From: Diphasiastrum complanatum
Lineage: Eukaryota; Streptophyta; Lycopodiopsida; Lycopodiales; Lycopodiaceae
Direction of reading: 5' to 3'
DNA length: 64,000 nucleotides
Assembly (NCBI GenBank): GCA_029204225.1
Contig: CM055097.1
Span: 31,261,599 to 31,325,598 of the forward strand
In this document: positions 1 to 12,111 of the stretch, in pieces
How the letters are laid out: each line of letters begins with the position of its first letter
How positions within the stretch are numbered: the stretch's first letter is position 1
Notes under the pieces: generated by a model
Database searches by the model: none
Told to the model about the DNA's origin: nothing
The model's input: only the letters and a program-made list of their open reading frames with translations
Made by a program: the position numbers and the translations under genes

Positions 1-269
1 TAGCTTCATTTCCATCAGCAAAACCAGCCAAGAATTCTAGTACAACTCCAACATCATAATGATGCAAAACAATGTAACTAGTTTCACCCGGTATCTTGAC
101 AATTTGCACATATTCACATGAATTGCTCAAACATGAGATAGAATAAGTAAAGTAAACTTGAACAACACTTCCTTGATGCTCCCTTGACCTTACTTGAGTC
201 TTCAAACACCTGCAAAAATAGATCCAAAGTATCTTTTCCATTTGACTTCCCTTTGATGCCTTGACTAGC

Positions 270-1600
270 TTCAAATTGTCACTTTCTCTTTTGTGTTGTT
301 GAAGCCCTTTGAGATCAATCTCTTGATCTTCCACTTGACCATCAAAGGACTAAGAAGATGGATCTTCCTTTGTCCTATCATCAAGAGTAATGTTGATAAT
401 CCAGATACATCCAAAGTTTTGAAAAACTTGACACTCGGCCTCCTACCAGATAACATCTCAAAAGGTGTATTTCCATCGCTTAATATTAGCAAATTCTCCA
501 ACTTCCCCTCAAATTTAGCTTGATAGAACTATGGTACATATATCTACAACTCTAAGAGTTGATCTTAGCTTGATGAATGAATAGTTTTAGATGAATTCCA
601 GCTACAAACAAGGGACCTATGAGACTCCAATAGAGAATGATGTCCATGAAGGATCTTTCACCACCTCTTAAAGGATCCCTTACAAGATGTTCCATAGATG
701 TCTATTCTAACATGCATAGATCCATATGAGATCTTCTTAGACATGAAGTAGCAAGCTGAAATCAATAAAATTCAGCAAGAGAAGTGGAGCTCAAGCCTAA
801 TGTGGCCAAGATCAGCATTTTCCACTTTCTTGATGCTTACTTTAATGTAGGACACCTCAAAGCTATGCATCATGCCAAGCATTGAGCTTATAAGTGCATG
901 AAGAATGTTTTCAAATTCACCTTGCCTTGCTTTATCCATATAAGTGAGCCTTGATGGCTCCATGTTGTTGTTGTTGTTTGAAGACTTTCTTGCAGTCCTC
1001 AGGTCTTGACCTTTTTCCACCTCTTGACTTGACTCCAAGCCATCAATGATTTGAATTGCTTGATGATCCACACTTGCTTCTTCAAACTTATAGCTCTTCC
1101 CTTAATAGAAGATTACATCTCTATTAGTTACAACTCTCTTAGTAGAGAACATATAAATCCAATAAGCTTTCCTTGAAGAGTAATATCCTACCATTATTCT
1201 TGGAGCTCTCAGGTTTTGAGGTTGATCCTCAAGATCTTCCTCTCTTTGATGCTCCTCCTCAATCCTAGCAAGATCACGCTTTGATAAGATCTCGCTTGAG
1301 TGACCTCCTCTTTTGCCATGTTCACACTCTCAATATCAACAATATCAACATTAGCATCCAACTTAAACAATCTTCCATGTTTAAATCCCTTTGCTATGCA
1401 AACATCATTTTTCAAAATGGAACAAACACTATGCTTGAAGTGCACATCCAAACCATTATCCATAAGTTAACTAGCACTTAGCAAATTTTTGGTGATTGAT
1501 GGTACATAAAGGACATTGTCTAGACCCATTCTTTTAAAAGATCCTAGACACAAAGGGATGGCTCCAGCACCATCTATTTTACATTCTTCATCACTTGGGA
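270..1600 (-). pseudogene. Ty1/copia relic: pre-integrase and integrase fragments, rearranged
   Basis: The minus strand from about 1590 down to 1209 reads as the end of a copia protease and the GAG-pre-integrase domain (LDNVLYVPSITKNLLSAS, a stop, then MDNGLDVHFKHSVCSILK). Directly after, 1208-1080 reads as the integrase C-terminal strip (APRIMVGYYSSRKAYWIY, TKRVVTNRDVIFY). Around 470-385 lies TPFEMLSGRRPSVK, which in an intact copia integrase comes before that strip, so the order is scrambled or two copies overlap. Stops and frame changes break every part, and the integrase catalytic core is missing. Positions 1-270 may belong to the same relic, but I recognise no domain there. Copia identity is firm; exact limits are not. 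Confidence 0.72.
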
Positions 1601-2689
1601 AATATGGATCTTTTAGCACCAGAAATCATCTCCTAGGAATCACTTGTACAAGTTCGTTATCTAGAATTAGGATTTACCGTTCTTTGAGCCAAAACATCCG
1701 AGAGGTGAGCTGATTGCTGAGCAGTGATCGTTGCATGCCATCGTTTTCCGCCGAGGACCATCTTGTAGAGACAAGTCCAAATAGACTCATTCTCCACTTA
1801 TTACTGCCTTGACGATGGTTCACAGCGAGTGCACCCTCAAAACAACTACGTTGAAGGCAGCCATTTGGAGATGGGACTGTTTCAAAGCCTTTCCATATAG
1901 GGGACTTTGCAATTGCAGGTCAACACGTCGCATACCGATTTGTCTCCAGGCATGCTTGAGAATTGCTCTACGAGCATATCTTGGACTAGTTTTTGTATTT
2001 TACCAATGTTCATATTGTGGAGTTGGTAGAAAATCACCCGATGGCATTGCAATAAGTTATAGTGTGTCACTCGTTCACACTTGTCCACATAACCAATTGT
2101 GTCGAGGATTGGATAAGAAGGCCCATTCGTATGTGTTCTCCTCAAACACGTACTTAGTTTTGTGGAGCATTGAACTTCTAGGAAGAGAGGAGAAAATGAT
2201 ATGGCGAACTTAGAGATGGACACTTCGAAGCATGGTTTCACTCTCTTCACTCATTGGGTTTATGGGTTCTAGAGTTGGGGTTCAATATTTGGTCCAACAA
2301 AACCACATACCCAAAAGTCGCATGTTCGTTGTGCAACCATCTGTTTTCGCCACCCCGATCCACCTCTTCCCAAAGACCCAAGAGTCCTAAATGGTTTGGA
2401 CATTGAAGCTCTGTCCTCACGTCCCGTTGTGTGGGCCAACAAATGGCCCAAAAATTGCAAGATCCACCCACCGTTGGCATGCTAGCACATCTATCTCGTC
2501 GATAGTGTGAGGTGCATGTCCCCGATCAGCTTGGTTGCTTATCTGAAAAAACTCAAAAAAATGCGAACAGATTGTCGGTGAACCATCTTGCTCAATTTCG
2601 GACTGATTTCTGAGCTGCCGAATTGGACCCCGGGCAGCTGTTACAAGAGGATTTTTCCAAATATCGAATATTGACCACAATGAGACTTT
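1601..2689. other. Stretch with no recognised gene
   Basis: Reading frames of 60-134 codons occur on both strands, but none shows a known domain, and those overlapping one another on opposite strands look like chance. The stretch separates two copia relics and may be worn retrotransposon sequence. Confidence 0.5.
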
Positions 2690-3985
2690 CAATCTAGTAG
2701 TCAAGCAATCTTCAATCAGAACTCTTCTATCGTATGTTGCGGCAGCCAATCTAGAGATATATCAGATGGATGTACAGACACCCTATCTAAATGGAGTTAT
2801 CGAAGAAGATATCTACATGGCCCAAAGGTTATCTAATCAACAACAAAAAAAATCATGCACGCAAACTCCATAGAACACTTTACGACTTGAAGCAATCTAC
2901 TAGAGTTTGGTTCCAAAGGATCAACACTTTTCTTATCGAACATGGTTATAACCCAAGCACTTCAAATTTGAATGTCTACTTCAAGTCAATGTTGCATTTT
3001 TTTATTGGTATTATAAATTTGTATGTGGACGACAAAATGCTATTTAGCCATATTGTCGAATTGATAGAAGATGTGAAACAAATGTTGTCTTCAGAATTTG
3101 ACATGATATATATGGGCGAATTTCATTACTGTTTTGTTATTCAAATCCAAAGAGATAGAGAGCAGAAGCTGATTTCCATCACTCAACACATTTACAATAT
3201 GCTAATCAGATATAATCTAATGAATTGCAAGTTAGCTCACTCACCAATGGACCCAAGACTCAGATTGTAAAAGGATCAGTGTCCTCAAACAAAAGAAGAA
3301 AAGGAGCAGATGTGTGAGTAGCCATATTATTCTATAATAGGTTCTCTTTTGTATGTCATGATCTATACCAAACCAAACATAGCTTTTGCAATCAGTTCCT
3401 TAAGCCAATACATGGCTGATCTTGATAATTCACATTGGAAGGCTCTTATTAGAGTATGAGATACATTCGAGCTACTATGGACTAATGCATCTATTATGGA
3501 GCAATCGACAATGACAAACTCAACATACTCAGTGGTTATTCATATGCAAGTTGGACATAAGATGCAAACACTCGTAGATCCACATATGGATTTACATTCT
3601 TCCACAACAATTGTCCAATCTCATGAAATAGTCGCAAACAGATCTCAATAGCTCTATCTTCTATAAAATCAGAGTATATCGATGTATCTCAAGTGAAAAA
3701 GAAAGCAGTGTGGTTGAGCAACATACTATTGAACGTTTGTCTAATATCGTATGCTCCAACAATTGTCTTTTGGGATAATCAAAGTGCTATTGCTTTATTG
3801 ACCAACCTTATATTTCATTCTAGGAGTAAGCACATTGAAATTAAGTATTACTATGTCAAAGGCAAAGTTCTCAACAAAGAGGTAAGCTTGGAGTGTTGTC
3901 GAGGCACTGAGCTTGGATGCACACCAAAGATTTTATGCAATGCTAAGTTTAAAGGTCAAGGCATACACAGATTAATATTGAGGAG
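2690..3985 (+). pseudogene. Ty1/copia relic: reverse transcriptase to RNase H
   Basis: The reading starts at about 2690 in the copia RT finger region (VVKQSSIRTLLSYVAAANLE, then YQMDVQTPYLNGVIEEDIYM), shifts frame near 2820, and continues through LHRTLYDLKQSTRVWFQRI and the catalytic region (INLYVDDKMLF, near 3015-3045) to 3270. After frame changes it resumes as IGSLLYVMIYTKPNIAF near 3340 and as the RNase H end (VFWDNQSAIALL, HSRSKHIEIKYYYVKGKVL) at 3693-3880. The YVDD motif is kept, but stops and frameshifts make it a pseudogene. A polypurine-like GAGGAG followed by TGTTGGA at 3980-3992 is where the 3' LTR should start; instead a reverse-oriented copia gag-protease follows. Confidence 0.82.
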
Positions 3986-3989
3986 TGTT

Positions 3990-5010
3990 GGATTAGTATC
4001 CTTACCCTCGATCTTCAGAGAGCTAGAATCTCCAAGATGAATGGTGTTGTCATGATGTGTCGAAGAAAAGCTTGTAAACCAGTCACTTCTAGAAGTCATG
4101 TGTTATGTCACACCATAGTCGAGATACTCGTAGACATAATCTGAATGATTGTTCGATTTGGCCATAAACAACTTTTGAGTGGATTTGTCTTCTAAAGCAT
4201 CAATGACTACAGTATGAGCCTGTTGGTTCTTCGTTGCTAGGATTCAGTAGTCCTTTATATCATGTCCTTTCTTCTTGCAATACTTGCAGAAGAGTTTGGC
4301 ATATTGATGTTTTGACATTTCTTGTTGTATTGGATGTTTATCTAACTTTGAAGTGTTGATAGCAGACCTCTTCAAGTATTGCTTCTTCTTCAAGTATAGT
4401 GCAATCGACTTATCTGATGCAAAAACATCATTCAACTTTCTTCAAAGTTCTTCTTGGAGAAGAATTGAGGTGACCTTCTACATTTTTAAATATGGCTATG
4501 TCGAGATCAAGATGACCAGATGATCGTAGGAATCAGGAAGGCTTCCTAAGTGTGTCATGACCACATCGTTGTCGGCAATGGGTGATCCAATTGCAGCAAG
4601 TTTATCAATTAATGATCTAACATAATTAACGTGGTCACTGATTTTCTTTCACAAGAATAGATGAGTAATGACATCTTGGGTCTCATACCGACTTATGAGA
4701 TTATCCCAAGCTTGTCTAGATGTTTTGCTGCTACTGATATGAGATTTTTGTGAATCCTTGAGATTCATGGATATTAATGTCATCTTTGGATTTCCACTTG
4801 GCTATGAGATATGCTTCTTGTTGTGGTATTAATGAGAAATCGTCGACCACATTCCATAAATCTTTATGTAACAATATCATTGTCATACGATACTTTCACA
4901 TGTGAAAGTTGTCACCATTGAATCGCTTGATGAGTCGAATTCCTGAAGACAATTACTCCATGTGTCTATTAAGAAAAATTTACTGGAAAGGTTATGCCAA
5001 TCAACACACG
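3990..5010 (-). pseudogene. Ty1/copia relic: gag and protease start
   Basis: Read on the minus strand from the primer binding site downwards, this is a copia gag of the UBN2 type (GSPIADNDVVMTHLGSLPDS near 4590-4540) with a CCHC-like zinc knuckle near 4290-4250 (CKYCKKKGHDIKDY, last Cys replaced by Tyr). After a stop comes the retropepsin N-terminus (YGVT, stop, HMTSRSDWFTSF near 4110-4070, then HLGDSSSLKIEGK) down to about 3990. The usual D-S-G active site reads D-Y-G. Integrase and RT in this orientation are absent. Together with the PBS and LTR at 5011-5987 this is the 5' half of one element. Confidence 0.8.
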
Positions 5011-5022
5011 CTCTGATACCAT
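5011..5022 (-). other. Primer binding site (initiator Met tRNA) of minus-strand copia
   Basis: On the minus strand TGGTATCAGAG lies one base inside the LTR end at 5023. It is complementary to the 3' end of initiator-methionine tRNA, the usual primer of plant copia elements, and fixes the orientation of the gag relic. Confidence 0.85.
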
Positions 5023-5987
5023 TGTTGGAAATGAGGTGCAAGGTGGGCTGACAGTTTGAAGTGTCGAGAGACACAATCAAACTATCAGTTAGTGCTACAG
5101 AACTCTTAGTGAATGAGAAGCATCATATTAGATCTTTTGTCACAATAGATCCAATCAATTAATGGATGAATCGGTAGGTGTCGAAGACAACCATAGATAC
5201 AAAATTTGAAGGCTTCAAAGACAACTGTGATTTTGCTCTTCGACTCATTTGATTCAACACACTGGGAGATTATGAGCATTCAATTTAGAAATACGAAAGC
5301 AGAAACAACAATAAAACATTCACACATCATACATGGATTTGAAGAACACAAAGTATAATTAAGATGCACAAATGTACAATAAATTGCTATAAAAAAAAAT
5401 TCTACTTATCAGTGTACAAGCCTAGAAGAACAACTTAGAGTTGATCGATAGTGCTAGGCTAAGAACAACAAGTATGTCATTGGGTCAAAGCTCCAGATCA
5501 AATAGATTAGTACATATGTGTCTAATAATCTGATAATAATAACATTTCTTGCTATCTCATCTAAGAAATACTTAGAGTGTGCATCTAACTCTATATATGT
5601 ACACAAATATGGTTACTCTATTGTACATTAGCCTTGGACTGATCGTGTTGTAGAGTGGGCATGAAGTCCCGATAGTAGTAACGGTAGTTCAAGACGTTAT
5701 TTTACCATTAGCTTCGAATGTCTTCCGAAGGTTGTTGAATCCATAGTTTGATTGTTGACCTATCAAAAAGTTGTGGAGTTGAGAACTATCGAAGGATAGT
5801 TGAAATGTCGATGACTCGCGAACCATGTCTCAAACTTGAGAGTAAATCTGTAGGTTTTTCAACTATAGCAAGTTCCCGAGTAAATAACCAGGTCTAGGAC
5901 TTTGTCATGGATACCTGAAAGAAGTAGCTGGTAGCTAATACAATGGCAACTAAATCGAATGGTTGAAGTGGAATTAGAATTCCAACA
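5023..5987 (-). repeat. Copia 5' LTR, 965 bp
   Basis: The block begins TGTTGGAA and ends TTCCAACA on the + strand, an 8-bp inverted terminal repeat with TG...CA ends, and touches a primer binding site. No second copy is in the window, so identity rests on the ends and the PBS. Confidence 0.8.
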
Positions 5988-6078
5988 CTAGCAACCTAAG
6001 TCATCAATTAGGCAGACCTACTTAAGTCCATTTAGCATCTTATGGTTTTTAACGAGTCATTACCAAATAAACAAAATA

Positions 6079-6246
6079 AAATATCACAATAACGTGTAAT
6101 TGTGCAAACACCTCTTAAGAACGTAGAGGAAGCCCCATGTGGATAAACTTCATCCCACTAAGAAATATCATGATAATGTGTAAGTTTGCAAAGATGTGTT
6201 AGGAATTTAAATTGTAACTCTCACGTAGATAAGCTTTATCCCACTA
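6079..6246. repeat. Two-copy tandem duplication, about 84 bp
   Basis: Two diverged copies lie head to tail, each starting AAATATCA and ending ATCCCACTA (about 6079-6160 and 6164-6246). The match is about 70 percent by eye. No coding role is evident. Confidence 0.65.
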
Positions 6247-6529
6247 CAACTCTCAAGCATCGTGTTTCAATTGTTGCTTCATTAATCACACTAAAAGGAA
6301 AAAAAGGTTTGCATATCTTTTCTAAAAGGTCCAAGAATGATAGTAAAGTAACATTTCAATCTTGTTATTAAATATCATTAATTCTCATATAACAAAAGAT
6401 CTTACCATCAACCATAGATTAGTCAAAAGTCCAAATCCCACTGCACAACCAAGTAGACGCTTATGCCCGTTGATTGTCAAATGGCCACCCCACACCCATG
6501 ACATCTGACAAGCATATGAAGAAGAAAAT

Positions 6530-7330
6530 TGTAGATTTGACTTCTAGAATGCATGATCTTCAAGTACAGATCTCGGAAGTAAAGGAGAAGTGAAAGAAGT
6601 TACCTAAAAGAAATCCAAGTTTATGGTGTACCAGATGCAATTCCTCAAGACATACAAATATCGATTGTCCACATAATCCAGTAGCTTATGTAGAGTACAA
6701 TACGCCTAAAGAAATATTGTGTTTGTGTGAAGCCAATGGAGATGAGTCTTGCTCATTTATACAAGGCAGTCCACCATAGACACAACAATCAAAACCAAAA
6801 TTTGCACCTAGGAGATTTGTTCCTATGCAAACTGTGGCATTGATGTAGAAAGTAGTTTGTGCTACAATAAATGAACAACCAAAACGAGTGCCAAGGACCT
6901 ATTTCAACTGCGGTGCAACAGGACATTATTCACCAGAATGTCTTGAACCTAGATGACAAGTCGGCTATACTCCTATATGTTCAAACTGTGCAAGAGACAG
7001 ACATATCAGCACCGAATGTCCAAAGCCGTTGAAGCCAAAGATTTTAGTCAAAATGGTTCAAACCCCGACAATACCAATGGAAAAAGAACCTACGAATTCA
7101 CAAAAGGATGTTGTTGTTCAATGAGTTGCAATGACTGAAGAACAGACCTCGAACCAACTCGATACGAGTTGGCCAAGTGATTTAGAAGTGAAGAAAGTTT
7201 CAATTAGAAGTTCAGTTGGGAAGAACAAATTAAAAGAACAGTCAAATCAGAAGTCTGAAAGGCATGCGAAAAAGGAATTGAAAGTTTCAAAGGACGACAA
7301 GCCTAAATGTGAAAAAGCTTTTTGAAAAAG
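6530..7330 (+). pseudogene. Ty3/gypsy gag relic with three zinc knuckles
   Basis: Three CCHC-type knuckles follow one another on the + strand: CTRCNSSRHTNIDC near 6625, YFNCGATGHYSPEC near 6900 (first Cys replaced by Tyr), and CSNCARDRHISTEC near 6980. A lysine- and glutamate-rich tail (7131-7325) follows. Several knuckles before a gypsy-type protease fit plant Ty3/gypsy gag. Stops at about 6592, 6955 and 7137 break it. Confidence 0.72.
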
Positions 7331-8021
7331 ATATTGCTTAGGAGGTAAAAGACTTATTTCATGAAGAAATACATGAAGCAGAGTCTAAGAAGAAAATTGC
7401 TTTCAAAGAAGATAATACCAAACTTTCAAAATTGTCGCAAGTTGTTGTCGATCCCAAGCCGAAAAATTTGAAGGCAGATTATAGCATTACCGATGATATT
7501 GGAGCCTTGCAACCAACTATTACTTTTGAGAAATTACTATCCGGAAGCAACTTAGAACGTTGATACAACTGAAATGCAGGCGAAAACAGAAGCTACCAGA
7601 GATCAATCTATTGTGAGTCGATATGGGCGATCTCGGAGCTCTTGAAATTGATGTTGGTAATGAAGGCTGCTTGATTGAAAAAGTTCCAATGGATTCAGGA
7701 TCAAGTGTAAATATCATGACAGAAGATACAACACATGCACTTGGATTAACTAATATCCAACCTACTCAAAGAAAAATCAAATTGGCCAATTCGCCAAGGC
7801 GAAAACCTATCGGCAAACTGAAAAGAGTAAAAGTTTTTGTACAGAATGAACCGTTCATAATGAATTTCCTACTGATAAATGTTATTGGTGATTCAACTTA
7901 TCATGTGCAATCAGGAGGCCTTAGTTTACCAAGCCAATGTTATTGTTCACTAGGAAAGGAAGGAATTACATTTTCCAGCAAACAAAACGAATACACCGCA
8001 TGTTCTATCTTGGAAGGCTGA
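7331..8021 (+). pseudogene. Ty3/gypsy protease relic (retropepsin)
   Basis: A linker with ADYSITDDIGALQPTITFEKL (7476-7536) leads into the retropepsin at 7623-8021: GALEIDVGNEGCLIEKVPMD, then D-S-G-S-S-V-N-I with the catalytic Asp near 7692, then a hydrophobic strand MNFLLINVIGD. The active-site triplet is intact, so the decay is not selective for it. Upstream is gag, downstream RT, all in the same direction: one degenerate element. Confidence 0.78.
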
Positions 8022-8159
8022 TAAATATGAAGGCAAAACCCCGACTTTTGGAACAAGTTTCACTTCGGACGAAGATTCCTTCTTTGCAGAATCAACAGAA
8101 GAAGATGATATTCAAGTGAATTATTTTAAGTTGAAGAGGCAGAAGCGTCTTTTGTTAGA

Positions 8160-8660
8160 AAAAATAATGTTTCAAATAGAGAAGCTCAAGGATACTCATT
8201 TACAAACATGATAGAAGGAATTATAAAACCTGATGCAGTTATTGACATAAATATTGCACCTAATAAAGTGTTGAAAATTCTCGACACTTCTTCAAGGCAT
8301 ACATGCAGTTATATACGGAGTTATTAAGAGGATACCAAGACATGTTTGCTTGGACAATGCACGATCTTAAAGGAATTCCAAAGGAGTTTGGTGAACATCG
8401 AGTCGACTTAAAGCCTGATGTAGTACCAATTTGACAAAAACAATATTAACTTAATCCAAATTATTCTCTAATGGTTAAAGATGAGCTCGAGAAATATCTG
8501 GAAGTTGGAATTATATATCGTGTCCTAAGTAGCGAGTGGGTATCTCCCATTGTTGTGGTACCAATGCCAGGACTTTTGAAATTAAATGTTGTAACTAGGA
8601 AAGATCACCACCCGTTACCATTTATAGATACAATCCTTGACCAAATCGCAGGGCATGAAT
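8160..8660 (+). pseudogene. Ty3/gypsy reverse transcriptase N-terminal relic
   Basis: The frame carries YQDMFAWTMHDLKGIPKEF, HRVDLKPDVVPI, a stop, LNPNYSLMVKDELEKYLEVG, then SSEWVSPIVVVP and DHHPLPFIDTILDQIAGHE, the classic start of a gypsy RT. It stops at about 8657 before the catalytic YxDD region, so the rest was lost by a break or deletion. The MFAW / LKGIP pattern is shared with the gypsy relic at 62190-64000, so they may be relatives. Confidence 0.85.
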
Positions 8661-10800
8661 TAAAATGATGCATATGTCACAATAATTGGCATTAGATTTT
8701 TTTACTTTTTCATCATATAGCACATTCATATAAGGTCTAAAAGGATAGACCATAGCTTCAAGAGTTGCAAACCTTCCATGACTGAGGGAAAATAGAATTA
8801 TCTTATGAAATTGGGATATGGCCCTTAAAGTTAAATCAAATATACCAACATGGTGACAAGTGCAACTAATTAAAGAGGGTAGCAAGTTCAGCAACTACAA
8901 TTCATTTGAATGATGGCAATGGAATCAGAAACATATTTATGTTTGAGGTAAGTTATAAGTGGACATCAAAAATTTGACCTTAACTAGTTTTGATATGCTA
9001 CTTAAATTTTGGAATTCTTTTTGGTGACGATACAATCACAACAAGATAAGCCATATCTCCAAGTATATGATTCATGATTATAGAAGATCTATAAAGGAAA
9101 ACAAAATTGATATTATGTTTTGGACCAATAACAGTTTTCACAAAATCCATTCGAAGTGATTTGTGAAGATAATATTATTTTGAATTTTGCAGTAATTGAT
9201 TTAAAAGAAAATAAGAAAAACCAAAAATGAGATTGTTTTATATGGATCCAACTAGTTTAGTACAACCACATGAAGACAATATGTGCGGAGTCATAAAAAA
9301 AGATCAAACCAAATACATGTAAACTTCAATAAGTTCTTGGGTGAAAACATAGCAAAGGGCCAAATCCTAGCATCAAAATCTCACTAAGGATGACACATTC
9401 TACAAGACACAGGCATAGAAATCCTTTCTTTGAAAAAAAGCATCACCTTTGAAAAACCTATGTAGGAATGTGGCCTTAAACATCAAAATAAAAATAAGGG
9501 CAAGAATTAGGTTGTTCTTGTAGTGACATTGTGTCATTGCATGGGAATTCAAAGGATGCACATGACAAAACTTGCATTATTCAATGTTAAGCTAAATTAA
9601 GCTAAGAAAGGCAAGTGAAAAGAACAAGGGGGGGGGGGGGGAAGGTCAAACATCTGGTATCAAGATGTCATGCCTCCTAATCAAGTCAAAGCAAAGATTA
9701 GGGAAGATGCATGAGTATGTTCAAGATCATCACATTATGTGGCATATCGATTTGAGAAGTATCGTATGCATAAAATGTAATAATATTGCCTAGGGCTAGA
9801 TTGAATGTTGAAGCTCCAACCTCAAAATGAGCCAAATGCCTAGAAAGGACCACATAGATGAAGACATTGAATGTAGATAAACCTAAGAAGATCAAGAAAT
9901 GGTGCATTCTCATGAAGTTTTTTGTTTTGTCAATTTTAAAATTTTAAATCATAAATGGGCCTTTGGCCTAAGTATTGCCCACATGTGGGTAGGGATTTGA
10001 ACCTGGGTGTAAAAGCCTCGTCCTAGGAACTACACCCACCCCACAATGTAAGTCAACCATAAGGTTTTTAGTTAGTAAATAAAAATAACAATTTGTAAGT
10101 CCAATACTACGAGTGTGGGCCAATTGTGCTTGTTTAGTAGAAAAGTTTTACATAATTCAAAAAGGAAGGTACCCCATAGCATACCCCACAAATTGCTGAA
10201 AAAAGTACGTGTGCCAAAGAAAGTCTTTTTTTAAACATCTACAAATAGCACACAAAACCATGATATAGATTAGCACCAAGGCACTTTACAGTAGCAACAT
10301 ACTTAGCATAGATGTGCTTGCTAGCTAGGAAGCTCTACCTTGAATTTTCGCAAGAATTCTAGATGTACATTAGCTAGGAGTCGTGAGCCATGGTAAACTG
10401 TTGTCAGAAGGTAGGAACGAACAAACTTGTCAAGAATAAGAATCTAGATCCTATTGGGATAGTTTTTAAAAACATAGACTAGTGCATCTCTTTGGGCATA
10501 TAATACAGTAAAATAAATGCAGCTCTATGGGAAGTATAAGAGCTTAAAATGCAAAATGTTTGAACGAACAAAACTTTCATGGTCACTTTAAGTTGACCTT
10601 TTGTAATTTGTACAAGGCCTTTTCCTCGGCAAGATACTCGCCAACAAGAAAACCAAGCCACCATGATAATTTGCCACCTCCCACTCACTAACCCCATGTG
10701 CTCTTTGACTTTACCGAAGTGTCTATGATACAACAGGACGACAAAATATCTAGCAGTGTATTTATGTCATATGCTTTACCGATCTATGTCTCATGATCTT
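8661..10800. other. AT-rich stretch with no recognised gene
   Basis: I find no domain, no LTR ends and no splice-compatible coding exon. It includes a run of 14 G at 9628-9641. Reading frames of up to 90 codons look like chance. Confidence 0.5.
9628..9641. repeat. Poly-G run of 14
   Basis: Uninterrupted G homopolymer in an AT-rich setting; it resembles the run found in polypurine tracts, but no LTR start follows. Confidence 0.9.
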
Positions 10801-11400
10801 TCATGTGAAATCCTTGCTTTCCAATCTAGCTCGAAGAAAAGCAGTTAATGCAATGTAAGCAGTAGACACTAGGCCAACACCACCCAAGGAAGCAGGAGGG
10901 TGATATTGAGAGGAAATATGAAGATTTGAAATGGATAAAACATTACCAATGGGGAGGTGAGTGAAATGTCGCTTAGAAAACAGACCTTCACAAGTGTCAA
11001 AGGTGTCTGGCCCCAAAAGACGACCAAATACGCCCAGTAAAGTATCATCAAAATCTTGAAGTAATGATATTACGTTAGGTGAAGGAGAAACACAACGTAG
11101 AAGATAGCCAGAACGTTGGGTAAAGCACTGAGTCAAAATTTCGAATGTAATCTGAGAATTTTCGAGCTTTGGCAACAAATCAGAATGACGAGCAAATCCA
11201 TCCAAAGGATCCTGCATAAATGAAATGACAAACCTAGGAGAACCAATGGGAACACCAAGTGTCTTGATGCCACGCTGAGGAGTAATAAAACCCGCAAGTA
11301 AGGAGATATCTACTGGCCTTTTGGGCACCAAGCTATGCACTTAGACCTATTCATTGTAAGCCCAATAGATGAAGTTGGGTATTGTGCCCTTATGCCCTAT
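10801..11400 (-). pseudogene. LINE-type (non-LTR) reverse transcriptase, C-terminal fragment
   Basis: An open frame of 179 codons (11340-10801) begins after a frameshift; just upstream in another frame is IGLTMNRSKCIAWCPKG, the LN..KC..W.P block that ends a LINE RT palm. The open frame then gives GIKTLGVPIGSPRFVISF, a helical region with SGYLLRCVSP, and SLGGVGLVSTAYIALTAFL, matching the thumb-side region of non-LTR RT proteins (GIxxLGxPIG ... YLLR ... LGGLGL). No endonuclease, no YADD core and no poly-A tail are visible. It is a 5'-truncated, frameshifted insertion on the gene's 3' side. Confidence 0.68.
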
Positions 11401-12079
11401 GTGTATGCCTTGCACACCCTATACATGCATATTGCATGCCCTGTGTGTACAAGTCCATTCTTTTCATACACCCTTTACAGAAAGTGCAATTATCATGCTC
11501 TAACACTAATTTGAAGGTATAGAAGATCATTTTCACACTTAGAGCCTAAATACTCTAATCAAGGCTAATATAGATGTAGATGTTTGCTGAAGATGGTAGG
11601 TCTTAGCTACAAACCTTTCATGCGCAGGATTGTCAGCTAAAGACCGATCCATTGATTTGAGGATATAGAGTTTGAAGTAGTTCATGATACAATTTGCTTT
11701 CTTCGAGATGATTTTTGTTCGCTCTTGACCACTGGCTTCCTTGCTCTATAGTTAAGCTAAAATCCAATTGCCATCTTCCCTCCACGCTTCTGCTGCGATT
11801 TCGTGTCCACTCTTCAAGAAGATCGGTCCATGAAGGAATTCTCATCAGCCTTCAAGTTGAGCGCTCATGGATAGAGAGAACGAGGCAACAAAGTGTGAAA
11901 CGCTGGTCAACAAAGTATAGAGAGCTACATAGATCCACTCCAAGAAAAAAATTTGTTGGTGGAAACCTATATTACTGGTGACTTATAACTGCTAACTGGC
12001 AAGTGTGGGTCGTCGCATGTGTGAGTCCATAACCATTGTGGGTGTGGGAGAGCACCTACTGATCACCAACAAAGGAAAC

Positions 12080-12080
<1 letters not shown>

Positions 12081-12111
<31 letters not shown>
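12081..12111. repeat. (GA)n microsatellite
   Basis: About 15 GA units in a row. Confidence 0.95.

Noticed and set aside
1809..2250. Overlapping 134- and 122-codon frames on opposite strands
   Set aside because: Neither has a domain or codon signal.
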